64,000 nucleotides of DNA from G963676655 sp963676655 (GTDB lineage Bacteria; Verrucomicrobiota; Lentisphaeria; Victivallales; Victivallaceae), in assembly GCA_963676655.2 (NCBI GenBank), contig CAXXKX010000002.1, forward strand, positions 310,001 to 374,000, written 5' to 3'. The position numbers and the translations under genes are program-made. Below the pieces are notes generated by a model. That model did not search any database. It saw nothing but the letters and a program-made list of their open reading frames with translations, and was not told where the DNA came from. Positions 43,423 through 52,060 of the stretch are shown piece after piece; the stretch's first letter is position 1; the number at the start of each line of letters is the position of its first letter.

Positions 43423-45630
43423 ATGATTATAACAGGAAAACTGTCCGGTCGGGAGAGAGGACGCGGAAGAAACACCTATCGTACATTTAATCTGCTCAAT
43501 GCGATTTCATATACGTTGCTGGCGGATAATTTATTGATTCTGTTCGCGTTGGCATTGGGGGCTCCACCTTATTGCGCGGCGATTCTCGGTTCGTTGATGT
43601 ATCTTGGAAATGCCGGTGTTCTGCTTGGTCGGCGGACAATTTCACGTCACGGTTCAACCGGCAACTTGTCCCGGGCGTGGCTGGCCCGAAGTATCATTAT
43701 GATTCCGGCCCTGGCGGCTCCGTTTGCCTTGCCGTATATAGGTAAGGACGCGGCGTTCTGGTTTATGCTGTTGCCGGCGGCGGCCGGATTTTACGCTTTC
43801 CGGGCTGCCGGCCTGGTCAGTATCCAGCCGTTATGGGGTGAGATTTGTGAAGTCGGACGCGCTCGCGGACGGTATATCGCCGAACTTTGGAATCGTGCCA
43901 CTCTGACCGGTCTGGCGACATTGACGGTTATGACTCTGGTTACCCGTTACTCGGATAAGCTGGAAATATTCCAGGGTATCCTGTTTCTGGGGATCGTTTC
44001 CGGGATTATTGCGGGTTGGGTGGTATTCAAGGTAAAAGAATCTGAAATCCCGCGCGAATCAGCGAAGAAACCAATTGGTGACGCTACTTCCGCAATCAGG
44101 GAAAATCAGAGTATACGCAATTATATCTGGGCAAACTGCGCCGCATTTTCATCAATCGCCATTCTGGCGCCGATTCCGCTGTTGATGGTTAAAAATGGTT
44201 TCGGGGTTGCAGACGACCAGGCTTTGATCTTTATCATCATCCAGCTGTTCGGGAGCATTCTTGGCTCTTCGATCAACGGCCAGGTTATCGGTCATACCGG
44301 GCCGCGGCCACTGGTTGTCATCCAGTGTCTCTTTCTCCCGGTGATCTGTGCGATGCTCTATTTTGCGCCGGATACTTTCAGCTGGTTTTATTTCGGCCTG
44401 ATTTTCGTGATTAACGGGATCGCGTTGAGCGGAGTGCCGATGGCATTGACCAATTATTCGTTGAACGTAATGCCGGAAGACAAACGGGTTGGGCTATCCC
44501 TGATTTCATCCGTGGTTGGCGGACTAGGAGCCGGAATTGCCGGTTTGCTTTTTACCAGCGGACTGCTTAAACTGTTGTCCGCATGGGGAGAAACCGGCCT
44601 TGACCTTTATCGCTGGTATCTGGTCTGGGCCTTTTTCTTTCTGCTCTTACTGCTGCTGGTGATATTCCGCTTGAAACCGCTGTCGGACTGGGAAGTAAAA
44701 GCGGTACTCGGACTATTGATAGCTCCGCGTGATATCCGGACTATTTATACGATCAATCGTCTGGATGAAGTTGCCGACACTCCGGAAACTGAAGACGCCG
44801 GGATCGAGAAACTCAGTTCGTTAAAATCCAATTTATCGCTTGACAGTCTGCTTGAATCACTCGAATCACCCAAGTATAATGTCCGGCGCAAGGCTTTGAT
44901 CGCATTGCACAGCCAACCGGATAACGACAAGATAACCGAAGCGCTTATCAGGGAAATGCGGCAGGGGGAATATTCCACTGCTTATCTGGCCGCTTTTCAA
45001 ATTGGTGAACGGCGCTTGGAAGAAGGAATTCCGGGGCTGATGCATGCCTTGAAGTCTGGAGATGTTTTTCTCCGCTCTGAATCAATGGTCGCTTTGGCGC
45101 GCCTGAAACACGATGCGGCTTATCCCCGGATTGTTTCTATTTTCCGCAAGACCCGGAATCCTCGTTTACTTATTCACGGTGGCGAGGCTTTGCGGCGTAT
45201 TGCCATTCCGGAAGGTTTGCAGGCATTACTTGAAAAATCAGAATCATGTGTTGGCATCATGCCTGAAAAGGTTCTGCACGAGATCGTCATTTATATTGCA
45301 GAGATGACCGGGCCGGGTGACCATTTCTACAGTTTCAGCAAGAAACTGCGCCGGGCCGCTCCGGAGGAAAAACTGGAATTTCTCGATGATTTGCTGGCTT
45401 ACCTCGGTGGCGGCGAACCTGACCACGATTTAGCCATGGCGGTAGAAAATTATTTCCGGGATTTGCAACAGCGTTCCGCTCTATTGGATTTAATGCGGAA
45501 ACGGCTGGAAAATGTTTCTGATCCATTACTGCGTGAGATCAGGGATTTTATTCACGACAAGCCGGTGTTACAGAATGAATTACTCATGTTCTGTCTCCTC
45601 GCCGCCTGCCGGGTTCATCGGGTGCTTTGA
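43423..45630 (+). CDS. MFS transporter fused to HEAT-like repeats
   Basis: The 735-residue protein begins at the ATG at 43423 (AAGG upstream). The first ~430 residues contain about 12 membrane segments in MFS style, with a basic start (GKLSGRERGRGRNTYRTFN) and the middle GPRPLVVIQCLFLPVICAM. From about residue 500 a soluble region shows alpha-helical repeats of HEAT/PBS-lyase type (SPKYNVRRKALIALHS; YLAAFQIGERRLEEGIPGLMHAL; FLRSESMVALARLKHDAAYP; EALRRIAIPEGLQALL). HEAT repeats usually bind proteins, so the carrier may dock a partner. Substrate is unknown. It is divergent from the GntR-type regulator and might be in its regulon. Confidence 0.85.
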   Translation: MIITGKLSGRERGRGRNTYRTFNLLNAISYTLLADNLLILFALALGAPPYCAAILGSLMYLGNAGVLLGRRTISRHGSTGNLSRAWLARSIIMIPALAAPFALPYIGKDAAFWFMLLPAAAGFYAFRAAGLVSIQPLWGEICEVGRARGRYIAELWNRATLTGLATLTVMTLVTRYSDKLEIFQGILFLGIVSGIIAGWVVFKVKESEIPRESAKKPIGDATSAIRENQSIRNYIWANCAAFSSIAILAPIPLLMVKNGFGVADDQALIFIIIQLFGSILGSSINGQVIGHTGPRPLVVIQCLFLPVICAMLYFAPDTFSWFYFGLIFVINGIALSGVPMALTNYSLNVMPEDKRVGLSLISSVVGGLGAGIAGLLFTSGLLKLLSAWGETGLDLYRWYLVWAFFFLLLLLLVIFRLKPLSDWEVKAVLGLLIAPRDIRTIYTINRLDEVADTPETEDAGIEKLSSLKSNLSLDSLLESLESPKYNVRRKALIALHSQPDNDKITEALIREMRQGEYSTAYLAAFQIGERRLEEGIPGLMHALKSGDVFLRSESMVALARLKHDAAYPRIVSIFRKTRNPRLLIHGGEALRRIAIPEGLQALLEKSESCVGIMPEKVLHEIVIYIAEMTGPGDHFYSFSKKLRRAAPEEKLEFLDDLLAYLGGGEPDHDLAMAVENYFRDLQQRSALLDLMRKRLENVSDPLLREIRDFIHDKPVLQNELLMFCLLAACRVHRVL

Positions 45631-45730
45631 TATGAGAAAAAGAAAGAAAATAATTATTATTGCAGGTATGATTAGTCGCTATCTTATCATTGACTAATTA
45701 CAAGAAGAACATCTTTATCCTGTCATTTTT

Positions 45731-45909
45731 GGAGTGCGGTTAGATTTAACCGCTTTAGGTATCGGGGGTTGTCTTTCACAAAAGTTTATCTATGGCAAGA
45801 TTTTGCCATAGCTGTAGAGGTTGACATCAGTGGCCGCAACAAAGTTGCGGAACAATTATAATGATTTGATATATTCCAGTGCCAAAGCGGCTTAATCAAG
45901 CCGCACTCC
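45731..45909 (+). mobile_element. MITE-like element, copy A (179 bases)
   Basis: The ends are imperfect inverted repeats of about 28 bases: left GGAGTGCGGTTAGATTTAAC, and complement of the right GGAGTGCGGCTTGATTAAGC. Internal palindromes TATGGCAAGATTTTGCCATA (45791-45810) and CCGCAACAAAGTTGCGG (45834-45850) are shared with copy B at 59069-59534 (opposite orientation). A diverged copy C is at 51559-51731. No coding capacity and no clear target duplication are seen. The surrounding 45631-46023 has no gene. Confidence 0.75.
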
Positions 45910-45986
45910 GATATATCCCGTGAAATGGCTGTCTTAAACCTGAAAACAGAACTCTAGTTGCGGACGTAATCCGTTTTCAATTCATT

Positions 45987-46018
45987 TACAAATTTACAAG
46001 TTTACAAATTTACAAATT
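45987..46018. repeat. four tandem TACAAATT units
   Basis: TACAAATT, TACAAGTT, TACAAATT, TACAAATT follow each other directly, just past the end of zwf (minus strand). A low-complexity word array; no function evident. Confidence 0.8.
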
Positions 46019-46023
46019 GATTA

Positions 46024-47574
46024 TCAATCTTCTTCGCCGCAGCCCAGGCATAACAGACTCTTGCCGTCGTTGGCTGGAATTTTTTCCGCAGCGTCCGGTC
46101 CCCAGCTGCCTGCAGGGTATTTGTGCAGCGGAATGTCGGGATCGCTTTCCCAGGCTTTCAGTATCGGAGTGAATAGATCCCAGGACTGTTGAATCATGTC
46201 TGAGCGGATAAACAAAGTCTGGTCGCCGCACATTGCGTCCAGCAGCAAATGCTCATAAGCATCCGGCAGATCTCCGCCAAACAGGTCGGAGTAACGGAAG
46301 TTGAGACCTAAAGTTCCCATACATAATTTGGGGCCGGGCTGTTTAGCTTGAATCGCCAGGTTCATTCCCTCTTTGGGTTGCACGGTCAGGGTCAGGACGT
46401 TGGGTCCCAGGTCTTCCGGTTGCATTGGAGTGAAAATCGAGTGTGGAACCGATTTAAAGACGATTGAAATTTCACTGAGACGCTGGCTCAGCCGCTTGCC
46501 GGAACGCAGGTAAAATGGCGTGCCTTTCCAGCGCCAGTTGTCGATCATAAATTTTGCGCAGGCGTATGTTTCCGTTTTTGAATCGCCGGGAATGTTGGGT
46601 TCTTCAAGGTAGCCGGGAACTTTTTCGCTGTTGATTTCTCCGGCGGTGTATTGGCCGCGAACGATGGACTTTTCCAGTTCTTTCAGGTTGAAAGGCTGAA
46701 TGCATTTAACCAGCTTGACTTTTTCTTCGCGGACGGCTGAGGCTTCAAAGGATGACGGCGGCTCCATGGCCGCCAGCGCCAGCATCTGCAGCAAATGGTT
46801 CTGGAACATGTCGCGCAGCAAACCCGCCTTGTCATAATATCCGGCCCGGTGTCCGACCCCCAGGCTTTCCGCCACGGTGATCTGGACGCTGTCGATATAG
46901 TGGTTGTTCCAAACCGGCTCGAACATCAGATTAGCGAAACGCAGCATTAAAATATTCTGTACAGTATCTTTGCCGAGATAATGGTCGATACGGTAAATAT
47001 TACTTTCTTTCAGGTGATTGTGCAGGACGTGATCGAGTTCGGCGGCCGAAGCGCTGTCGTAGCCGAATGGTTTTTCAAGTATTACCCGGACTGGAGTCTT
47101 GCTGTCATCAAGTAACCCGGAATCGTCCATCATCGGCACGATTACCGGATAAAGGCTTGACGGTACCGCCAGATAATAGATTCTCGGCAGCATGCGTCCG
47201 GCGATGGCGTCGGCCTCCTTCAATTCTTCATTGATTGCGGCGTAAGTGTCAAGCGAATCATAGGAGCCGGCGGCATAATGCATCGAATTCAGGAATTCTG
47301 TTAATTTTTCTTCTGATGCATCCGGATGCAGTTCTTTCAGATCGCCGGCTTGTTTTTCCCTGAATGCTTCATGCGTCATTTGCGACCTGGCGGTTCCGAT
47401 GATTATTGATTTTTTAGGCAAAAGATTATTTTTGTATAACCTGAAGAGGGCGGGAATCAATTTTCTGCGAGTCAAATCACCTGACCCCCCGAAAATTACG
47501 ATAGCACTGGCTTCACACATCTGGGCTGTGCAGAAATCCCCCGGCGTAAATTTTAAATGTCCTGCTGAATGCAT
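46024..47574 (-). CDS. zwf: glucose-6-phosphate 1-dehydrogenase
   Basis: Oxidises glucose-6-phosphate to 6-phosphogluconolactone with NADP+, the entry of the oxidative pentose phosphate or Entner-Doudoroff route. The 516-residue protein has the Rossmann start IVIFGGSGDLTRRKLIPALF, the coenzyme/substrate motif EKPFGYDSASA and the active-site RIDHYLGKDTVQNILMLRFAN with the catalytic His and Lys. SVQITVAESLGVGHRAGYYD follows. Length is normal. GGACAA lies before the ATG at 47574; a second ATG at residue 19 is possible. It stands alone. NADPH made here could serve the peroxide defence implied by the next gene. Confidence 0.97.
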   Translation of the reverse strand: MHSAGHLKFTPGDFCTAQMCEASAIVIFGGSGDLTRRKLIPALFRLYKNNLLPKKSIIIGTARSQMTHEAFREKQAGDLKELHPDASEEKLTEFLNSMHYAAGSYDSLDTYAAINEELKEADAIAGRMLPRIYYLAVPSSLYPVIVPMMDDSGLLDDSKTPVRVILEKPFGYDSASAAELDHVLHNHLKESNIYRIDHYLGKDTVQNILMLRFANLMFEPVWNNHYIDSVQITVAESLGVGHRAGYYDKAGLLRDMFQNHLLQMLALAAMEPPSSFEASAVREEKVKLVKCIQPFNLKELEKSIVRGQYTAGEINSEKVPGYLEEPNIPGDSKTETYACAKFMIDNWRWKGTPFYLRSGKRLSQRLSEISIVFKSVPHSIFTPMQPEDLGPNVLTLTVQPKEGMNLAIQAKQPGPKLCMGTLGLNFRYSDLFGGDLPDAYEHLLLDAMCGDQTLFIRSDMIQQSWDLFTPILKAWESDPDIPLHKYPAGSWGPDAAEKIPANDGKSLLCLGCGEED

Positions 47575-47702
47575 AATATTGTCCTGAATTAATGATGTTT
47601 TGTCTATCTGTGGCTTCCAATTATTTCCATAAAATGAATATATTACCCGTTCTCTGTACTTTCAACTTGCAACTTTCATCTTTAGACTTATTTATAAAAA
47701 GC

Positions 47703-47733
47703 GTGCGGCACAAGATTAATTCTCGTACCGCAC
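47703..47733 (-). terminator. terminator of the peroxiredoxin gene
   Basis: GTGCGG (47703-47708) pairs with CCGCAC (47728-47733), with further AC/GT and AG/CT pairs inside. On the minus strand it is followed by GCTTTTTAT. Confidence 0.8.
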
Positions 47734-47755
47734 TGTATTGAAGGGAGGGGTAATT

Positions 47756-48343
47756 TTATACCAGTGACGACATGTATGCGGCTACGCCTTCGGATGACGG
47801 TTCCATGCCTTTTTCGCCTTCTTTCCAGTTGGCGGGACATACTTGACCATATTTTTCATGGAAGGTCAGGGCGTCAACCATCCGCAGGGCTTCGTATACG
47901 CTGCGTCCCAGCGGCAGATCGTTGATGACCGCATGGCGGATAATGCCTTGTTTATCGATCAGGAACAGGCCGCGCAGGGCGACGGATTCGTCACACAGAA
48001 CACCGTAATCCCGGGAAATATTTTTACTCAAATCAGCAACCATCGGATATTGCAGATTGCCTACTCCGCCTTCTTTGCGAGGAGTGTTCTTCCAGGCCAT
48101 GTGGGTAAATTGACTATCCACTGAAACGGAAACAACTTCACAATCGCGCTGCTTGAAATGTTCCAGCTTATCGTCAAAAGCCACCAGTTCCGAGGGACAG
48201 ACAAAGGTAAAATCCAGCGGGTAGAAAAACAATATTACATATTTACCACGCAGGCTTGATAATGTAAATTCACCGATCGAATTATCCGGAAAAACGGTTT
48301 GCGCGGTAAAATCAGGGGCTTCTTTGGTAACCAGGGTACTCAT
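47756..48343 (-). CDS. typical 2-Cys peroxiredoxin (AhpC/Prx family)
   Basis: Reduces hydrogen peroxide and alkyl peroxides. The 195-residue protein has the peroxidatic Cys49 in DFTFVCPSELVAF, the resolving Cys169 in YGQVCPANWKEG and the loop EGGVGN (91-96). There is no C-terminal YF motif, which would make it relatively resistant to over-oxidation. Length is typical. AAGGAG lies before the ATG. It is a single-gene unit with its own terminator, and the upstream palindromic region at 48408-48440 may bind a peroxide-sensing regulator. The reductant partner (AhpF or thioredoxin) is not in the window. Confidence 0.96.
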   Translation of the reverse strand: MSTLVTKEAPDFTAQTVFPDNSIGEFTLSSLRGKYVILFFYPLDFTFVCPSELVAFDDKLEHFKQRDCEVVSVSVDSQFTHMAWKNTPRKEGGVGNLQYPMVADLSKNISRDYGVLCDESVALRGLFLIDKQGIIRHAVINDLPLGRSVYEALRMVDALTFHEKYGQVCPANWKEGEKGMEPSSEGVAAYMSSLV

Positions 48344-48407
48344 TACAAATTCTCCTTATTAATTTTTAATTTCTTTATTTGAGCAGTTATCTTTTTTGTT
48401 TCGCTCT

Positions 48408-48440
48408 CTTAATAATTAAGAATAGTTCCTATTATTAATT
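48408..48440. promoter_or_regulatory. AT-rich inverted repeats upstream of the peroxiredoxin gene
   Basis: CTTAATAATTAAG (48408-48420) is a perfect palindrome. It overlaps a larger inverted repeat AATTAAGAATAG/CTATTATTAATT (48414-48440; 11 of 12 pairs, 3-base centre). AT-rich palindromes of this sort are bound by Fur/PerR-family regulators. It lies between the divergent peroxiredoxin and isomerase genes and could serve either. Confidence 0.5.
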
Positions 48441-48560
48441 TTTCAACCCTATAGCGAAAAAAAATCTGAAAAAAATGAAAATTCCTCAAAAAAAGTATTT
48501 AAACCTGCATTATACAGGTTATTTTAATAGGATTCCGTTTAACAAAGCAAAGAGGATTCC

Positions 48561-49391
48561 ATGAAAATATCAATGTGGAGCAGTTACATTATCGAAATGA
48601 GTCCGGAGGAAATGGTGACAACTATGGTTGCCAGAGGTTGGGATTGCACTGAACTTTCGGATGAACACGCCAAAGTATTGCTTGACCGCGGCGATGCAGT
48701 CAAAGAGGGAAATCAGTTCAAAAAATTCTGCGACGATCATGGCTTTTCCCTGCCGCAAGGCCACTTTTACCTTACTCTGAATATTGCGCATCCTGACAAG
48801 AATATCAGGGTGAAGCTCCTGGACGACTTCAAAGCCTGGTGCGATTTGTTTGCTTGTCTGGATATCCGGACCGGGGTACTGCATCCCGGCGGAGCGGGCT
48901 ATCCGGAAGGAATTGATCCGCAATATATCAAGGATATAATCCGTGAGTCTATGGCGGTCATTGATTCATATGTTGCCGGGACTCCGGTGACGGTTTGCTT
49001 GGAGAATATGGCTGCGCCGCGCATAGGACAGGACGCCGGAGAGTTGTTGGAACTTATCGAGCCGTTCAGTTCGGACAATTGGGGTATATGTCTGGATACC
49101 GGACATCTTAATCTGTCTGGAAAGAATTTCGCGCAGTTTATTCACAAAGCCGGTCCGGCGTTGAAAGCCTTGCACATCGCGGATAATCTTGGCGTCAATG
49201 ACGACCATATGCTGCCTTATTCCAAAGGCCAGGTGCCGTGGGATGAAGTTATGACCGCGCTGAAAGATATAAATTATCAGGGCCTGTTCAATTTTGAGGT
49301 TCCCGGAGAAAGGTGTCCGTTGCCGATCAGCCTTGATAAATTGGACTATGCCCGCAAACTGGCATTGTGGATGACGCGTGATCTGCCGTAA
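48561..49391 (+). CDS. sugar phosphate isomerase/epimerase family protein (xylose isomerase-like TIM barrel)
   Basis: The 276-residue protein matches the AP-endonuclease-2/xylose-isomerase-like barrel: an early ISMWSSYIIEMSPEEMVTTM, TGVLHPGGAGYP, CLENMAAPRIGQDAGEL, GICLDTGHLNLSG with metal-binding Asp/His, KALHIADN and the late FEVPGERCP. Such proteins isomerise or epimerise sugars, inositols or ketoses; the substrate is open. Metal ligands appear to be kept (Glu, Asp-x-x-His, His, Glu). AGAGGA precedes the ATG. It is followed 18 bases later by a sulfatase, so the pair probably forms an operon acting on a sulfated sugar. Confidence 0.88.
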   Translation: MKISMWSSYIIEMSPEEMVTTMVARGWDCTELSDEHAKVLLDRGDAVKEGNQFKKFCDDHGFSLPQGHFYLTLNIAHPDKNIRVKLLDDFKAWCDLFACLDIRTGVLHPGGAGYPEGIDPQYIKDIIRESMAVIDSYVAGTPVTVCLENMAAPRIGQDAGELLELIEPFSSDNWGICLDTGHLNLSGKNFAQFIHKAGPALKALHIADNLGVNDDHMLPYSKGQVPWDEVMTALKDINYQGLFNFEVPGERCPLPISLDKLDYARKLALWMTRDLP

Positions 49392-49409
49392 ATCAAGGAA
49401 TCTTTTTTA

Positions 49410-50855
49410 ATGAATATTATCTACTTCAATCCCGACGAAATGCGTGCCGACGTACTTGGCTGTTATGGACATCCGCTGGTAAAAACTCCGAATTTTGACC
49501 GCTTTGCCTCCCGCGGAACGTTGTTCGAGAACTGTTTTGTTCAGCATACGGTATGCTCTCCGTCACGTTGCAGCTTTATGACCGGCTGGTATCCGCATAC
49601 GCGCGGACACCGCTCTCTCTGGCATCTGCTGCAGCCGGACGAACCCAATACCATGAAGTATCTTAAGAATAATGGTTATCAGATTCATTTCATCGGTAAA
49701 AATGATATGCTCAGCGAAGAGGATGTGGATAATTCGATTGATAAACTCCATGAGGTAACCGGCGGCGGCGGCAGTTCGAGAGTCTATCAGGATTCCGAAC
49801 ATCCCGGTTATATGAACTTCCTGTATGAACCGATGCAGGATCACCATCAGGATTATTATCGCGTGCTTGAGGCGTGTGAATTTATTAAAAGCTGGCGGTC
49901 GGGGGATAAACCGTTTATGTTGTTCCTGGCCCAGGTTTTTCCGCATTGTCCGTATACCGCGCCGGAACCGTGGTATTCGATGTACTCACCTGATGAAATT
50001 CCTCCTTTATTGGCTGAAACATTGGAACACGCACCGGCTTTCCATCGCTGGATCAAGGAATACCGGCGGCTGCCGGAATGTGCCGGCGATATGGCGAAGA
50101 TCATGGCGGTCTACCTAGGCATGATCTCTTATGTAGATCATATGTTCGGACTTTTGCTGGATGCACTGGACGAGAGTGCGGCGGCTGATAATACTTCCGT
50201 CTTTTTCTTCTCGGATCACGGCGATTGGGCCGGGGACCGTCTGCTGGTGGAAAAATGGCCATCGGCGCTCGACGACAGTCTGACCCGGATTCCGCTGATT
50301 ATCTCCATCCCCGGCGGTAAACCCGGACATCGGGTCAGCGAAGTAATGGAGCTTATCGACATCGTTCCGACCGTGGCGACCCTTACCGCTACTCCGCTGC
50401 GGCATACGCAGTACGGACGAGACCTGACGCCGCAGCTAAACGGTGAGTCGGGAGATCCTGGCCGCACGGCGTTTGCCGAGGGCGGCTACGATCCCGATAC
50501 TGATTTAATCTGCTTTGAGCATATCGGCGGAATTGAAGGCGAAAAAGGCAACGACAGCTATACAATCGTTAACAGTCCCGAGTCGATCTATTATCCTAAA
50601 GGCATGCAGCAAGGGGAAAAGCCGGAAACCGTCTGCCGCAGTGTGATGATCCGCACCAAAGATTTCAAACTGGTTCGACGCGAACATGACGTCAGCGAAC
50701 TCTACGATCTGCAAAACGATCCCGGTGAGATCAATAATCTTTATTATAAAGATGAATATCTGGAACAACGGCTTGAATTAAACGAACGTCTCCTGCTGTG
50801 GTTCCTGAAAACCTCCGACGTATCCCCCTGGGCTCGCGACAAGCGAGGCTTTTAA
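49410..50855 (+). CDS. sulfatase (formylglycine type)
   Basis: Removes sulfate esters from carbohydrates or similar substrates. The 481-residue protein has the metal-binding Asp9/Glu10 in FNPDEMRAD, the activation motif CSPSR (Cys49 to be converted to formylglycine) followed by CSFMTGWYPHTRGH, and FFSDHGDWAGDR with a further Asp/His metal pair. No signal peptide is visible, so it would act in the cytoplasm, or its export is not obvious. PVC bacteria have many sulfatases for sulfated algal or host glycans. It is cotranscribed with the isomerase gene. A modifying enzyme for the Cys is not in the window. Confidence 0.94.
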   Translation: MNIIYFNPDEMRADVLGCYGHPLVKTPNFDRFASRGTLFENCFVQHTVCSPSRCSFMTGWYPHTRGHRSLWHLLQPDEPNTMKYLKNNGYQIHFIGKNDMLSEEDVDNSIDKLHEVTGGGGSSRVYQDSEHPGYMNFLYEPMQDHHQDYYRVLEACEFIKSWRSGDKPFMLFLAQVFPHCPYTAPEPWYSMYSPDEIPPLLAETLEHAPAFHRWIKEYRRLPECAGDMAKIMAVYLGMISYVDHMFGLLLDALDESAAADNTSVFFFSDHGDWAGDRLLVEKWPSALDDSLTRIPLIISIPGGKPGHRVSEVMELIDIVPTVATLTATPLRHTQYGRDLTPQLNGESGDPGRTAFAEGGYDPDTDLICFEHIGGIEGEKGNDSYTIVNSPESIYYPKGMQQGEKPETVCRSVMIRTKDFKLVRREHDVSELYDLQNDPGEINNLYYKDEYLEQRLELNERLLLWFLKTSDVSPWARDKRGF

Positions 50856-50860
50856 ACTCC

Positions 50861-51051
50861 TTGAACATCGAACATTGAACATCGAACATCGAACATCGAA
50901 TGAAGATTCCATTTTCAGACATTGTGGGCGCCGGGTTCCATTACGGCGAAAGACTTGAACATTGAACATCGAATGAAGATTTCATTACCAGGCATTGTGG
51001 GAGCCGGGTTCCATTACGGCGATTGACTTGAACATCGAACATCGAACATCG
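50861..51051. repeat. GAACATC word repeats plus two tandem 73-base units
   Basis: Stretches of the words TTGAACATCGAACATCGAAC (variants with ATT) flank a near-identical ~73-base unit present twice in tandem (starting 50897 and 50970; shared text includes CATTGTGGG, then GCCGGGTTCCATTACGGCGA). The block begins right after the sulfatase stop and ends just before the next gene. It is not CRISPR-like, as there are no spacers of even size. Confidence 0.88.
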
Positions 51052-51064
51052 TAACAGACAAATG

Positions 51065-51481
51065 TTAAAAGATTGTTTTCTCGCCGCTGCCGGCAAAGAT
51101 TTCACCGTATTTCATGCGCCCGAACCAGCCTCGGCGGTACGGTAAATAGACCTCGACGGCCTCACCAGTCTTGTGTTCCAGTCGGGCACACAATGCATCT
51201 GTTTTCTCATTAGATCCGGGAGGCGTCACCATTACGTCAAGGCAGATTCCTGCCGCACGAATTTCATCCTTTGCGGCTTGATCCTTTAAAGATGCCTGAA
51301 GCAGGTCAATTACATCTTGTGACGGCGGCTGTTCCTCTCCGGTGTGTCCTTGTACCCCAACCAGCTCACCGTCAACTTTCATTACAGCTCCAAATGGAAA
51401 AAACTCTCCATGCTTCCTCAACATTTCCTGGGCAAAACCATAAAGCATACCAAGTAATTCTTCAAGATCCGGATGAGCCAT
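51065..51481 (-). CDS. conserved small protein of unknown function
   Basis: The 138-residue protein is read from the ATG at 51481, preceded by GAGGAGG. It starts with a helical segment (HPDLEELLGMLYGFAQEMLR), then FFPFGAVMKVDGELVGVQG and a C-terminal part with PPGSNEKTDALCARLEHKTGEAVEVYLPY. The style recalls immunity-like or SUKH/ankyrin-neighbour proteins that are annotated only as hypothetical, but no family is recognised. It is transcribed alone between a repeat block and the MITE-like copy C. Confidence 0.75.
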   Translation of the reverse strand: MAHPDLEELLGMLYGFAQEMLRKHGEFFPFGAVMKVDGELVGVQGHTGEEQPPSQDVIDLLQASLKDQAAKDEIRAAGICLDVMVTPPGSNEKTDALCARLEHKTGEAVEVYLPYRRGWFGRMKYGEIFAGSGEKTIF

Positions 51482-51558
51482 GGATGCCTCCTCATTTAAA
51501 ATTATTTTGTAATATAACGACCACCAGCAAGTAGTCAAGCTTTATCACGGGAAATATC

Positions 51559-51731
51559 GGATTGCGGTTTGAGTAAACCACAGTCTGCATATCACAATGC
51601 TCTCCGGTAAAATAATTGTCGCAGACTGACAAGTTGATTATATTCTAACGGCCACGGCAAAACCTTACCATGGAAAAGCTTAATAGGTTGTCAAGCCTTA
51701 ACTCCAAAGCGGTTAAATCTAACTGCAACCC
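51559..51731 (-). mobile_element. MITE-like element, diverged copy C (173 bases)
   Basis: The ends GGATTGCGGTTTGAGTAAAC (51559) and, on the complement from 51731, GGGTTGCAGTTAGATTTAAC match the inverted ends of copies A and B. Within it CCACGGCAAAACCTTACCATGG (51652-51673) corresponds to the internal TGGCAAGATTTTGCCA palindrome. More substitutions than A or B suggest an older insertion. Confidence 0.6.
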
Positions 51732-51746
51732 CAAAAGCAACTAGTG

Positions 51747-51886
51747 TTATGAATATTTATTGTCAATAAACTTAAAAACTTGCTCCGCCGGAATCCCTGT
51801 AGTAGAACTTTGCTTGATCTGCTCTATTCTTCTTTGAATTTCAGATTCATTTTTTTCCGAGGCAGTTATATGCGGTTCATGACTCA
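51747..51886 (-). pseudogene. decayed addiction-module antitoxin fragment
   Basis: Reading on the minus strand from ATG at 51884-51886 gives MSHEPHITASEKNESE, then a frame change near 51839. The other frame continues IQRRIEQIKQSSTTGIPAEQ and VFKFIDNKYS up to TAA at 51747-51749. The second half has the look of RHH/addiction-module antitoxin tails (RIEQIKSG...GIPAEEVF). One inserted base would join the two. No toxin partner is adjacent. The call rests on pattern only. The rest of 51733-52060 has nothing else recognisable. Confidence 0.45.
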
Positions 51887-52060
51887 TAATTCGATGCCTG
51901 GTTAGCTTTGATCTAATCATATATTGATTACAGACATAATTTTTTAATGTTGTATATTATTTTTTATCAAAAAAAGTGCGTCATTCGTTAATTGTTAAAG
52001 TCCTGTGTTCATATATGAAATAATATGTTGGAAATTATAGTCGACTAAAATGAAAAAAAA

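Noticed and set aside
45632..45697. 21-codon frame MRKRKKIIIIAGMISRYLII after the MFS-HEAT gene
   Set aside because: Too short, no family, no ribosome site independent of the preceding gene; could be a remnant at most.
50861..51051. Possible CRISPR array
   Set aside because: Repeat words are 7-20 bases without regular spacers, and the larger unit occurs only twice in tandem; no cas genes.
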